From Noviherbaspirillum sp. L7-7A (lineage in GTDB: Bacteria > Pseudomonadota > Gammaproteobacteria > Burkholderiales > Burkholderiaceae_D): 64,000 nt of DNA. Where the stretch lies: contig NZ_JAHQRJ010000003.1 in the NCBI RefSeq assembly GCF_019052805.1, positions 248,001 to 312,000 of the forward strand, written 5' to 3'. Shown here piece by piece: positions 38,190 to 47,910 of this stretch. Position 1 is the first letter of the stretch. Every line of letters starts with the position of its first letter. Below the pieces are notes generated by a model. It did not search any database, was not told the DNA's origin, and was given only the letters and a program-made list of their open reading frames with translations. Both the position numbers and the translations under genes were made by a program.

Positions 38190-38885
38190 AAGCAGGTAGC
38201 CCTTGGCCGTGACTACCGCGTGATTGCTTTCGACAACCGTGGCGCCGGCGCCAGCACGCAGGTCGACGAGCCGGTCAGCACCGCCGACCTGGCCGACGAC
38301 ACCCTGCGCCTGATGGACATTCTCGGCATTCCGGCCGCGCATGTCGTCGGTCGTTCGATGGGCGGGGCGGTGGCGCAGCACATGGCATTAAGGGCGCCGC
38401 AGCGCGTGCTGTCACTGGCCTTATGCGCGTCGTTTGCACGGCTGGACCCGCTGGGACGGCGCGTGTTGTCAAATATGCGCGAAGCGCTGGAATGGCGCAT
38501 GTCATGGGCAGACCATGCGCGTCATTCGGTGCAGAACTTCGTCTCGGCTGGTTTCTTCAACCGCTGCCCGGAACGCGTTGCAAAGATTGAACAGCTAATC
38601 GGCGGCGAGACCCGCCTGCCGGCCTGATATATCCGGCAGAACGAGGCATGCCAGTCGCACGACACGTTGCTCGAGTTGGGCCGGATCACACAGCCAGTGC
38701 TGGTCATGGCTGGCGACAGCGACCCGATCTGCTCGCTAACCGCTACAGAGATGCTCTCGCAAGGATTGCCGGATGTGAGGACGGAAATTTTCAAGGATGC
38801 GAGTCAATTCTTTTTGATGGAGCAGCCGGAAAAATTCATGGACTTGTTGAAAGGATGGTTGCCGAAGCAGGGTGGCGAGAAGTAG
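38190..38885 (+). pseudogene. Alpha/beta hydrolase, 5'-truncated, with in-frame stop
   Basis: The frame reads YRVIAFDNRGAGAS, then the nucleophile elbow GRSMGG, AQHMALRAPQRVLSLAL, and after an in-frame TGA (38625-38627) continues QPVLVMAGDSDPICSL (acid residue) to a stop at 38885. The N-terminal strand and oxyanion region are missing. The catalytic His position reads DASQFFLMEQP, where DASHFF would be expected, so His has become Gln. Truncation, a nonsense codon and loss of a catalytic residue make this a clear pseudogene. Its last 70 bases belong to the repeat found again at 53077. Confidence 0.8.
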
Positions 38886-39383
38886 CGCCGGCGGTCTAAG
38901 TAGTCTGGTCAATCTCTATAGAGCGATTGATTTTTCAATGAACCTGTTACATTTCTGGTTTGCACCTATTAGGTTGCGCTGCTGGCGGTCTGCGGTGTTT
39001 TAAGCAGCCACCTTAATGCCTGCGAGCTGCAGGGCAGCCTTTATCGACCGTAACGGCGAAGGATAGGGTCAACAGGACTCCCCCCAGATACCAATGCCTT
39101 TGCTTGCGCAGCCTTTTCCAATGTCTGATATTCAACAGGTGCGCTTGGCAGTGCCACCGCCCAGCCGCTCAGCAGCATCCATGCCCTCAGATCTTCGCCG
39201 TTTGAGCTGCCACCGGCAATAAGACTGCCATCAGGATTCGTGGCTCGCGGCGTGCAGCAAACAAAATTGCCAGATATTTTGAAGTCCAATGCTATCGCAG
39301 TCCTTGGCTCGCAACGTACCGGACGGACGAATGTAAAGCAGCTTTCCGCGGTGGGAGGAGCGTAGGTGCCGTGGAGCTAGATA
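38815..39383. repeat. Direct repeat of about 570 bp, copy A
   Basis: Roughly 90% identical by eye to 53077-53646, in the same orientation. It contains the hydrolase 3' tail, a spacer and a nuclease-like remnant. The copies bracket 13.7 kb. Confidence 0.85.
39041..39376 (-). pseudogene. SNase-like (thermonuclease-family) C-terminal remnant, copy A
   Basis: The minus-strand frame reads TYAPPTAESCFTFVRPVRCE, then FVCCTPRATNPDGSLIAG, then GEDLRAWMLLSGWAVALPSA, then VEYQTLEKAAQAKAL. The order (C.PRA.N.DG, then DL.AWML..GWA, then Y..LE..A) follows the C-terminal half of staphylococcal-nuclease-like domains. The N-terminal half is missing, with a stop codon at the repeat edge. The usual GIWG after the last helix is replaced by VSGGSPVDPILRR, suggesting a small frameshift. 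The assignment is from pattern only. Confidence 0.5.
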
Positions 39384-40086
39384 ACGTTGCCGGCGATTCT
39401 CAGTTAGCGAAAGCAGTTAAAACTGAAGGCAACCATTCAGCAAGGTTTGGCGCTACATTTATCGTCACGCGACCAATCAGTGGTGACAAATATGTTGCCT
39501 GGTAGTGCCTCGGGTTTTAACCGCGCTCGCACCAAATCGATAAACCGCTGGATTGATAATACCGGTTATCAATCGCCTATTTGGTGTGTGCGGTGCAGCA
39601 TTTACTGAAAAGACGGCGCCTTCTAGGGCAATAAAGCTGCTGCGCGAGCCGTTGCGCGTTCTGCAGACTTTACTGATTTCAAAAACCCTGTGGAGGATAA
39701 GCAGTCCACAGGTTGGTGTATTGCAGGCTGTGCTTGGTCTGCTGTGATCGTGGGAGTTTCCATCTGTTGTGGATAGGCGGCGGGGCAGGCCAAACCTAGC
39801 GCCCCTTTGTATTTGCGGATGGAATTTAAAGCTTAGACCGGGCTGCTTGCCCGGCGCCGCAGGCCCTGGTACTTTTGCCGCGATCTCGGCAGGCGGCGCG
39901 AAGGCATGATTGGGGCACAGCGGTATGCATGGCATCACGACGAAATCATCGCCAGCGCGCCGGCACTCGGCGTCACTTGGATTAAGCTACCCAGCAGATA
40001 CCATGCGATAGATCTTCACGGCACTGCCACCACCCACTCGCATCTCTTTAGGAGCAAAAAAATTTTATGGTTGATCGTACAGGGGA
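39384..40086. other. Seven hundred bases without a recognisable gene
   Basis: Only broken frames on both strands. A stretch near 39397-39475 reads in one frame as QLAKAVKTEGNHSARFGATF but has no start and ends soon, so it may be another gene remnant that I cannot name. Confidence 0.4.
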
Positions 40087-40095
40087 TGGTCCGCA

Positions 40096-40550
40096 TGCCA
40101 AGGTTCGCAGCCTTAGTTTTTCTGCTGGCACTGGCAGCTCTATCCAGTTGCATCAGCTATGCCGGCTACCTCGTGCTTGGCGTCATCGCCGACTTCCTAG
40201 GCACTGGCCGATTCACGGCCGGCCTGCTTTTCGGAGCACTGTTTGCCAGATTGCCTTGGATAAGTCAGGGCAAATTGGGAACCGTCGGCCTGTAGCCACG
40301 GCGTGCGCGGCGGCCTGTAATGCTCGTCCTTCTCATCTGGTGCATAGCGAGTCTGCTTTACCGTAGCGAAATCGGGTCTGCAGTGTTCCCCGGGTTTGCC
40401 GCTGCCTTTCTGCTTGCATATCCATGGCTGCGACAACAGGCGCTCGATCACATTCGGTCATTCCTACAAGGCTCCATGCGAGGCCCCGCCAGGCGGGGCG
40501 CAAGCGATCCAGGAATCATTGATGTTGAGGTGCACGAAAAGAAGGAATGA
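40096..40550 (+). pseudogene. Small multi-spanning membrane protein with in-frame TAG
   Basis: One frame encodes MPRFAALVFLLALAALSSCI, then YLVLGVIADFLGTGRFTAGL, LFGALFARLPWISQGKL, a TAG at 40293-40295, then PVMLVLLIWCIASLLYRSE, VFPGFAAAFLLAYPWLRQ and the polar tail IIDVEVHEKKE. The frame is the same before and after the stop, and membrane segments are evenly spaced, so one ancestral protein of about 150 residues with four helices is implied. I believe such a protein is conserved in Oxalobacteraceae, without known function. A single-base change would restore it. Confidence 0.6.
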
Positions 40551-40649
40551 AGCCCGACGCGTAGGTCCAATAGACGCGCACACAGTCCATGTTTTCTCCT
40601 GCTCGCCTTCTGGCTATGGCGAAAGTCGGCCAAGAACGGTCCTGATACC

Positions 40650-41484
40650 GGTTCTGGTGCAAACAGCGGTTGCCGATCCAGTAAGCTTAGGTCCTGGGCA
40701 AATTGGAGAATCAGAATGGATCGGCGCAACAGCATGGACGAGTTGTTCATAGGTCGCCACTTTGATCGCGAGGTCATCATTCTGTGCGTGCGATGGTACC
40801 TGCGCTTCAAGCTCAGCTTACGCGACCTGGTAGAGATGATGTCAGAACGGGGCTTGTCGCTAGCTCATACGACGATTTTGCGCTGGGTACAGCGCTATGC
40901 CCGTGAATTCGTCAAGCGCTGGAATCGCTTTGACCTCCTGCGCGTCAATCCTGGCGAGTCGACGAGACTTACGTGAAAATTCGAGGCTAGTGGCACTACC
41001 TTTACCGTACCTTCGACCGGGCAGGAAAAACCGTCGATTTCCGACCCAGTGCCCGGCAAGACGTGACGGCAGCCAAGGCCTTCTTGATGCAAGCTGTCAA
41101 AAGCCAGGATAGGGTGCCGCGGACGACTACCTTGGACGGTAATGCCGCCTTCCATCGCCCAGTGCGTGACATGAAGCGCGTGGCCTGCTGCCTGGCGACA
41201 CGAAGCTTCGATCCTCGAAGTACCTAAACAACCTGATCGAGCAGGACTATCGGAACATCAAGTCGCGGATCAACGTCATGCTTGGGTTGAAACGGTTCAG
41301 GAATGCCACCGTCATTATTGCCGGCATTGAGCTGATGCATCGCATTCGTAAATGTCAGTTCGATATACGCGGCAACCTCAAAGAGACCGCTGCGCGGGCA
41401 GTATGGAATGCCGTGCTCTCCCCTTGATGAGCGAACTGAGAAACAATGCGTTTTTTGCTTCTCCCATCAATTTGCACCACAGCC
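40650..41484 (+). mobile_element. Degenerate IS6-family insertion sequence
   Basis: The element is bounded by GGTTCTGGTGCAAA at 40650-40663 and a partly matching inverted end TTTGCACCACAGCC at 41471-41484, giving 835 bp, a normal IS6 length. It encloses a broken IS6 transposase gene. No target duplication was checked. Confidence 0.7.
40716..41427 (+). pseudogene. IS6-family transposase, multiply frameshifted
   Basis: The N-terminal frame (40716-40976) has GRHFDREVIILCVRWYLRFK and SLAHTTILRWVQRYA, the IS6 helix-turn-helix region. Later fragments in shifted frames hold the three DDE positions: WRVDETYVKIRG near 40956, TTLDGNAAFHRPVRDMK near 41130 and YLNNLIEQDYRNIKSR near 41222, ending ELMHRIRKCQFDIRGNLK. 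Stops and frame changes occur between them, so the enzyme is inactive. Confidence 0.85.
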
Positions 41485-41770
41485 CGTTGGACGCATAACG
41501 GGCACACCTTCTTGTGCAGGTTCGGGTAGCGGTCCTCAACGGCGAGCTGAAAAGGCGCGACATGCCTGATCGACGACGACCACTCACAGAAGAAAAAATG
41601 ACGATCACTGCCATTGTGTGGCCTAGCGGGACCTCCGGTTTTGACTGCTCTCTTGTAGAAGGGGCACCTCTGCACGACTGTTCAAGAAACTTTATTCAAC
41701 GCTGCCGCGCGGCTGATAGGAGGGCGCAGCAAGAGCAAGTATGCAGTGCTACGCAAATCAAAATGCGCGA

Positions 41771-44263
41771 TCAATGCGAGAAATTAAGTGATCCGGATAT
41801 GAAGTCTTCGAATTCAACAAATGCCATTGGCTTTGCAAAGAGGTATCCCTGACCGTAGTCACATCCCGCTTCGGTGAGCATTCTTTGCTGCTCTTTTGTC
41901 TCGATGCCTTCTGCAATCACTTTCATACCAAGCTTATGCGCCATAACGATCATCGTTTCGCACAGTGCCAGACTTGTCTGACTGCTCTCCAGATTGCGGA
42001 CGAATACCTGATCGATTTTTAAGAAATCAAATTTTAGTTTGGTGATATAGGAAAGAGACGAGTAGCCAGTCCCAAAATCGTCCAGAGCCAGCTGCACGCC
42101 CCGATGCTTAAGCATGGCAAATTTCTGCACCATCCGTTCATCAAGATTGAGAAGCGTCCCCTCTGTGAGTTCCAGGACGATGCAGGTCGAGGACACATCA
42201 ATTTTATCCATCAACTCAAATAAGGCATAAAAAGCATCTTTGCCGCCGCGGAATTGGATTGGCGAAAAATTGATGCTTACTTGGAAGCTCGAATTGATCG
42301 CGCGGCACCGGTGGGCAAATGCCTTCAGTGTTTCACTGCACACCCACTCGCCGATCTGGTCAATGATTCCGATTTCTTCAGCAATCGGAATGAAGATATC
42401 CGGCCGGATATTGCCTTCGTCGGGATGGGCCCATCGCAGTAAGGCTTCTGCTTTCGCCACTGAACCGTCTTTGAGGTCGACGATAGGCTGGTAATGGACT
42501 TCCATCTGCTGTTCCGAGATCGCCCGATGCAAATTGTTGACTAACCGGCGCCGTGCAAGCGCCTTTTCCTGCATTGAAGCCAGGAAGTAGCCATGGCGAT
42601 TCCCACCTTCGCGCTTCACGGTATACATCGCCTGGTCAGCGTGCTTGATCAGGTTTTCAATATGCGTGGCATCCCTTGGGTAATAGGCAATGCCGATGCT
42701 GGCGCTGACATAAGCAACATGTCCGTCCAGATCAAAGGGAAGGGCCAACACAGTAGTCACGAGTTCTGCAGTCCGTTCGACTTCCTTGTCGTCCAGGTCG
42801 ATCAGCACGATGGCGAACTCATCGCCGCCGAGACGGGCGATGGTGTCAGCTTTTCCTACAGCGTGTTCCAGTCGTTTTGCGACCTGTATCAGCAGGTTAT
42901 CGCCAACGCTATGACCGAGCCCGTCGTTGACTTCCTTGAATCGGTCCAGATCAATGAACAGCAGCGCAACAGACGTCTTATTCCTGCGGGCCAGATCGAG
43001 GGCGTGCCTGAGACGATCGGCAAACATGAATCGGTTTGGCAGGGAAGTGAGGGAGTCATAGTTGGCTTGACGCCAGATTACTTCCTCAGCGAGTTTTCGG
43101 TCTGAAATATCAAGAAACAAAAGGATGTGCTTGGACACTGAGCCGTCGGCCGCATAGACGGTGTCGACCGTACACAACTCGGTAACCTTGGTCCCGTCCT
43201 TCTTGCGGCGCCAGACCTCGCCTTTCCAATGACCGGTTTCTAACAGATGGCGCTGCATTTTTGCGTACGATTCGGAGCCCTCGATGTTCTTGAAAAAAGA
43301 CAGTAGAGGCATGCCGACCAGCTGATCCTCGGTCACTTCATGTTGTTTTGCGAAGGCTTGGTTTGTTGCGACAATCATACCCGCCGCATCCGTGACAATG
43401 ATTGCTTCACTGGTGTTTTTGTAGACCAGGGCAGCCAGCTGTGTTGTAGCGTCAGCCTCTATTCGCGCGGTAATATCAACGACGGTCCCGATCATCCTTT
43501 CCGGCTTTCCCGCCCCGTCGTAACTGATCATTCCATGAGACTGGCACCATAGCCAGTTCCCGTTTTTGTGCCGGAGGCGGTGTTCGGTGAGAACGGAAGG
43601 CCTGTGGTTTTCCAGCGCCCCTTGTATCACGGCCATAACGGTAGACTTGTCTTCAGGGTGGAGACGGCTTTCCCATTCCGCTACATCGTTGGAAATTTCT
43701 TCGTCCCGATATCCAAGAAGCCTTTTCCAGTGCGCAGAGTAATTAGCCTCATTGGTTCCTACCTTCCAATCCCATACACCGGCGCCCGACCCTTCAAGCG
43801 CTAGACGCCATCGTTCTTCGGTGCGCTCCAAAAGTTCGTTCATGTGCCGGTATTCTGTCACATCGTGCACTGTTCCGATCAGTTGGCGACATTCGTTATC
43901 GACATCGATTACTGGCGCTACCGTGACCTGACCAACCTTCTCGCCGGTCGGATAAACCGATATCTCCTCCCACGAAACTGCTTTCCTAGTGCTGATGGCT
44001 TCACGGTATTTACGTAGAACGAGCGCATGCGCAGGCGGGGGAATCACCTCCTCGATGTATTTGCCAACAACGTCGCTTTTCGATAAGCCAGTTGCTTCAG
44101 TGAATTTCTTATTGATCGAACTGAATTTGAACCGCCCGTCGTCGGTAACATCCAAAGCAAATAGGACATCGCTCACGTTGTCATAAATCAACGATAACTG
44201 CTCTTGGCCGATCCGTATTAGATCTTTGGCAGTTCGATTTGCTCGGTCATCACGCTTGGGCAC
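41771..44263 (-). CDS. PAS-GGDEF-EAL cyclic-di-GMP signalling protein
   Basis: This 830-residue cytoplasmic protein has three PAS/PAC sensor units (starting near LIYDNVSDVLFAL, WRLALEGSGAGVWDW and LAALVYKNTSEAIIV), then a GGDEF domain with intact RLGGDEFAI near 478, and an EAL domain with AEALLRW near 605, LELTEGTLL, DDFGTGYSS and IAEGIET. Both catalytic motifs look complete, so it could make or break c-di-GMP, switched by PAS ligands. The start is a GTG at 44263 preceded by CAGGAGA; a TTG further upstream is less likely. There is no predicted transmembrane helix. It stands alone among decayed insertion sequences. Confidence 0.92.
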   Translation of the reverse strand: MPKRDDRANRTAKDLIRIGQEQLSLIYDNVSDVLFALDVTDDGRFKFSSINKKFTEATGLSKSDVVGKYIEEVIPPPAHALVLRKYREAISTRKAVSWEEISVYPTGEKVGQVTVAPVIDVDNECRQLIGTVHDVTEYRHMNELLERTEERWRLALEGSGAGVWDWKVGTNEANYSAHWKRLLGYRDEEISNDVAEWESRLHPEDKSTVMAVIQGALENHRPSVLTEHRLRHKNGNWLWCQSHGMISYDGAGKPERMIGTVVDITARIEADATTQLAALVYKNTSEAIIVTDAAGMIVATNQAFAKQHEVTEDQLVGMPLLSFFKNIEGSESYAKMQRHLLETGHWKGEVWRRKKDGTKVTELCTVDTVYAADGSVSKHILLFLDISDRKLAEEVIWRQANYDSLTSLPNRFMFADRLRHALDLARRNKTSVALLFIDLDRFKEVNDGLGHSVGDNLLIQVAKRLEHAVGKADTIARLGGDEFAIVLIDLDDKEVERTAELVTTVLALPFDLDGHVAYVSASIGIAYYPRDATHIENLIKHADQAMYTVKREGGNRHGYFLASMQEKALARRRLVNNLHRAISEQQMEVHYQPIVDLKDGSVAKAEALLRWAHPDEGNIRPDIFIPIAEEIGIIDQIGEWVCSETLKAFAHRCRAINSSFQVSINFSPIQFRGGKDAFYALFELMDKIDVSSTCIVLELTEGTLLNLDERMVQKFAMLKHRGVQLALDDFGTGYSSLSYITKLKFDFLKIDQVFVRNLESSQTSLALCETMIVMAHKLGMKVIAEGIETKEQQRMLTEAGCDYGQGYLFAKPMAFVEFEDFISGSLNFSH

Positions 44264-44620
44264 AGAAGTCTCCTGTAATTTGTGATCTGGGCCCAAGCCA
44301 AAACCACATGTCTATTATGTTCAGCATCCAATTCCGCTGAGATTCGCTTCTTTGTAGCTGGCGTTGTAGAGTCTTGTGCCCATCGTAGCTTGTGCCTCCA
44401 ATCTCGACAGCACCAGCAATCCTCTCAGAGACTCGCTGCCGGCAACATACGCCTATCAAGCTCCGACTTTGGAGACATTATTAGCACAGCGACATGGCTT
44501 TTCGCTATCTCGCGTTGGCCCGATAATAATGTGTGTATATAACTATAGGGCCAACGTGCCAACCATAAAACCGAGCTACCTGCCGACCGGACCGACTACC
44601 TGAGCGAGAATTGTACTGCT
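44264..44620. other. Intergenic stretch without a recognisable gene
   Basis: No sustained frame. It should contain the promoter of the PAS-GGDEF-EAL gene. Confidence 0.4.
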
Positions 44621-44785
44621 GACATTCGGATATGCCTGCCCGAAGCGCTGGAGTGAACTCAAGCCCTCCCTGACCGCCGCAGCGCGCCACTGTAACCATT
44701 GCGACCACAACGTCTACTGTGTAATACCGACGCCGATATCAAGCTCTACACGCATGGAAGCTATGGCATCGCCATTGCCAAGAGT
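44621..44785 (+). pseudogene. Remnant of a small Cys-rich protein
   Basis: Two adjacent frames read CPKRWSELKPSLTAAARHCN, CDHNVYCV, then NTDADIKLYTHGSYGIAIAK. The pattern C-W-x2-L, RHC-x2-C-x2-VY-x-C, T-x-D-I, G-x-x-IAI resembles small Cys-rich proteins of unknown function in proteobacteria. A frameshift separates the halves and no start codon is left. Confidence 0.35.
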
Positions 44786-44920
44786 CAATGCCGCTCGTAA
44801 TTTGGCTCTTCCGCATTTTGTGTGACGGTTTATAGTCGATGAGAAATAGCCCGGACGCCTGCTTTAAGTAAGTTTGTACTGGAGAAGGGCAAGTCCAAGC
44901 CTTTTTCTCACTGCGTCATT

Positions 44921-45319
44921 ATGCCTCTTGATCTGCAGGTACAGTCCTGCGAACTGCGCAATCAGATGCTGACCGTTTCTCTGCGATGTCAGTGCCACGG
45001 CGCGGCCTGCACTGGCTGTGGAATGTCCAGTTCGCGCATTCACGGCATTGACGAGCGCCAGATTCATGACTTGGCATGCCACGGCTTTCGCGTATGCCTG
45101 CATGCTAATGTGCGGCGCTTCCGCTGCGCCAACCTTGCCTTTGATCGACAAACCTTTGCCGCGCCATTGTCGCTGGCCATGCCGTACCAACGCCGCAGTC
45201 AACGTCTACAGAAAGTGCACGCGCAAGTTGGCCTCGCGCTCAGCGGCTTGCCCTCTGCACGCCTGTTACGCCATCAGAATTGTGTTTGCAAGAAGGCCGG
45301 ATATAAAACTGCAGCCTAG
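44921..45319 (+). pseudogene. ISL3-family transposase, N-terminal remnant
   Basis: The frame has a zinc-knuckle and linker typical of ISL3 transposases: HGAACTGCGMSSSRIHG, then IHDLACHGFRVCL, then VRRFRCANLAFDRQTFA. It ends after 132 codons, before the DDE domain. One Cys of the second knuckle (CANLAF) is lost, so it is degenerate. Confidence 0.7.
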
Positions 45320-45360
45320 CTCTGTCAGACTCACACAAGAAAAACCTTGGCAAACAGGGG

Positions 45361-45657
45361 TACCCATATAAAGGAAATGACCGCTATGTCAAGCTGACTG
45401 CCAACACCGGCGCACGCGTTTCCTTCTGCGACCCGCATAGTCCCTAGCTGCGCAGCACTTACTAAAACACCAACGGCCTGTTGCGTCAGTATTTTACCAA
45501 TGGCACGTACCTGGCGGTCTATGGCCGAGAACAGTTCGATGCGATTGCTGACAGCTTGAATACGCAACCACGCGCAACGCACAACTGGCTCACGACATTA
45601 CAAGTCTATGCTGCCGCTCTGGCGAGTGCCCATCAAACTGATACGTTAGTTCATTAA
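45361..45657 (+). pseudogene. IS30-family transposase, C-terminal remnant
   Basis: The frame reads DRYVKLTANTGARVSFCDPH, then a TAG, LRSTY, a TAA, [20 protein letters not shown] and DAIADSLNTQPRATHNW, ending with ALASAHQTD. This matches the IS30 pattern [23 protein letters not shown] and the following SLN-RPR segment. Two in-frame stops show it is inactive. Confidence 0.8.
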
Positions 45658-45720
45658 ACAGCCGTTGCACTTCTGACTAGAAACCGCCCACTTTTGCCTT
45701 TTACCATGACTGCGGGTAGC

Positions 45721-46737
45721 CTATCCCGACGCATTACTGGTACCCCCTGCCAATGCACTCGTGTCTTTGCTTCGATCCACGTTTAAATCCGCTCCGCTCG
45801 GTTCGGAAAAAACCAGCGTGGCCAATTGCCCGGTTGTCTGTTTGACCTCCGCGATGAGCCACTCACGAAAGACAGCGACTTCTGGGCGAGTATTCGGAGA
45901 GGCCTCGATCAGCCAGTATGCATAGTCGCTGTCCTTAGGTGATACGCTATGCATGGCAATCAGCCGTCCATCGAGGAGCATGGGAAGAACAAGCGCAAGG
46001 CGCCCCAGCGCCACTCCCTGGCCGTTGACAGCCAACTGGACCAGTTCGCTATAGTGGTTGCATTGCAGATAGCTTTTTGGTTCTGCATAACTGATTCCGG
46101 CATGCGCGAGCCAATCTGGCCAGCGCAGCCAAGGCAGCGAGCCGCGCTCGTCATATTCAAGCAATACCTCGTTCAACAATAACCTGGGATCGTGGAATGC
46201 CCGTGCGGCAATAGCTGCGTTTGCAATAGGAATGATGCGCTCGTTAAAAAGCTTCACGGCGCCGACCGGCACGTCAGCGTCGCGAGCATAGCGAATTGCC
46301 AGGTCGATCCCCTCCTGCCGCAGGTCCAGGATGCGGTTGTTGGCCGCAACCCTGATATCAATGTTCGGATTGGCTTCCTGAAACGTCGCCAGCTTCGGCA
46401 GGATCCACAAGGCGGTCACGCCGATCGAAGCGGTGATCGTCACCGGGGGTGAGCGACCATTCCTCCGGGCCGATTCTGCGAACTCGGCAAGTTGGTCCAT
46501 CCACGGCGAGGCCAGCATCATCAAGCGCTTTCCAGCTTCGGTCAATGCAATGGACCGGTGCTGGCGCACCAGCAGCGAGGTGCCCAGATATTCTTCCAAC
46601 AGCCGGATCTGTCTGCTCACCGCCGATTGCGTCAGGCAGAGATCATTGGCCGCCTCGGTAATACTCATGCGCCGTGCGGTAGCGACAAAGCCACGCAGCG
46701 CGTCCAGAGGCGGCAGGTGCAGCAAGGAACTGTTCAT
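45721..46737 (-). CDS. LysR-family transcriptional regulator (GcvA-like)
   Basis: This is a DNA-binding regulator of 338 residues. The N-terminal winged helix-turn-helix spans about residues 11-70 (LRGFVATARRMSITEAANDL; TQSAVSRQIRLLEEYLGTSL; LVRQHRSIALTEAGKRL), followed by a periplasmic-binding-like effector domain (ITASIGVTALWILPKLATFQ; LDLRQEGIDLAIRYA). The LDLRQEGIDLAIRYA form is typical of the GcvA branch. No target gene lies divergent within 300 bases that would identify its regulon. The C-terminal tail after residue 310 (SEPSGADLNVDRSKDTSA) is longer than usual and may be read-through of lost sequence. Confidence 0.9.
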   Translation of the reverse strand: MNSSLLHLPPLDALRGFVATARRMSITEAANDLCLTQSAVSRQIRLLEEYLGTSLLVRQHRSIALTEAGKRLMMLASPWMDQLAEFAESARRNGRSPPVTITASIGVTALWILPKLATFQEANPNIDIRVAANNRILDLRQEGIDLAIRYARDADVPVGAVKLFNERIIPIANAAIAARAFHDPRLLLNEVLLEYDERGSLPWLRWPDWLAHAGISYAEPKSYLQCNHYSELVQLAVNGQGVALGRLALVLPMLLDGRLIAMHSVSPKDSDYAYWLIEASPNTRPEVAVFREWLIAEVKQTTGQLATLVFSEPSGADLNVDRSKDTSALAGGTSNASG

Positions 46738-47084
46738 AGGCGGTGTTTGCCTGGGTCGGGATTGATGTCATAGGAATTCCGATACCTTACGGCAAGCAGA
46801 GGCCGTTGGAAAGAGGCGTTGCAGTTACAGCAGCATAGACCATGCAGATAGGAGGATCGGGTTCTAGGCCGGGATCGTCGCCTGTCCGGCTCCTTCAATC
46901 GGACGAGCGATGAAGGCATAGGCACGGCGAGAATTGACCGCCCCAGGAATTAGTCGAAGCAATCCAGTGCACTGCTGACCGATTGCGGCCATCCTTAGCA
47001 GAGTTAACAGGAAAGCAATGCGCCAACCGCTGGGATCCAGTCAGCTTCCTGGACTGCTTCGGACTGGCTTGCTTAACTAGGCTT
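46738..47084. other. Intergenic stretch between two minus-strand genes
   Basis: No sustained frame; presumably contains the LysR gene promoter. Confidence 0.4.
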
Positions 47085-47462
47085 TCATTGCGCAGCGATG
47101 GATCGCCTGCTCTTCAGATTCTGGAGCATGTCCTTGCGGGTCGGTTTTATCGTTTCGTTGGGTGCGCAACGAAGCTCGGAGCGGCCAAGCAGGAAGTCCA
47201 GGCTTATCCGGCTCTGCTGCGCGGAGAAGACGAATAACTGCAGGGTGGCAGCTTCGACGGCGATGATGATCGATGCTTTCGCGTTCTGTATAAGCCGTCG
47301 ATCGCCAGGCTTGGCCTCGATGTCGATCGGGTTATCCAACTGGGTAATCCAGAGCGCTCCCGATTCACACAGCACTTCGATTTCCAAGTCATCAGGAAGT
47401 GTGACAAGCGAACCTTCAGCCAATCCTATCCGGATTGGCGAAACAAATTTGGAACGTGACAT
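47085..47462 (-). CDS. DUF2917-like small protein
   Basis: A 125-residue protein with the beta-rich pattern of the DUF2917 family: GLAEGSLVTLPDDLEIEVLC, ESGALWITQLDNPIDIEAKPG, then a hydrophobic strand ASIIIAVEAATLQLFVF. The family is common in betaproteobacteria and its role is unknown; the fold looks cupin-like. The ATG at 47462 has a perfect AAGGAGG eight bases upstream, ruling out the longer upstream frame. No operon partner is evident. Confidence 0.7.
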   Translation of the reverse strand: MSRSKFVSPIRIGLAEGSLVTLPDDLEIEVLCESGALWITQLDNPIDIEAKPGDRRLIQNAKASIIIAVEAATLQLFVFSAQQSRISLDFLLGRSELRCAPNETIKPTRKDMLQNLKSRRSIAAQ

Positions 47463-47910
47463 GTCAATCCTCCTTGGTTTGAGAGCACTGGCAGGCAAGC
47501 GCTCCATGCACCGATTAAATGAAACAAACGCTTTGCCCTCAAGCGACTTTTTCGAATGGAATGCATGCCTGGAAAACATGGCAGACGTGTATGCCAGAAC
47601 TTGGCATGCGCCACTGATTGAATGCACCCGCCATATTGGCGGCTAGCACCGGCCCGGACCATGACGAAGATGCCGGCTCGCATGCAAATTCGTCATGGGG
47701 TCCATCAATAAATGTCGGTTGAGCGAGGAGGGCTTCAACGATTCAATAGCAAGCTGCTGAAACAGAAATGCACCAATTCGGCCAGAGGCGGGGACGGCTG
47801 CTACTTAGCGCATGCAAATGCGCGTCCCTGGCAATCACTGGCAAAAGCAAAGCAGGAACAGACCGGCGATCAAATATGAACCCTAGTCCACACCAAAAAA
47901 AGGAGGAGCC
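47463..47910. other. Intergenic region between divergent genes
   Basis: No sustained frame on either strand. It holds the promoters of the DUF2917-like gene and the tautomerase gene. Confidence 0.4.

Noticed and set aside
41355-41675. Minus-strand frame overlapping the IS6 end
   Set aside because: Runs across the inverted-repeat end of the insertion sequence and has no motif.
47463-47627. Longer start for the DUF2917-like gene
   Set aside because: The ATG at 47462 has a perfect Shine-Dalgarno and the upstream codons have no family similarity.
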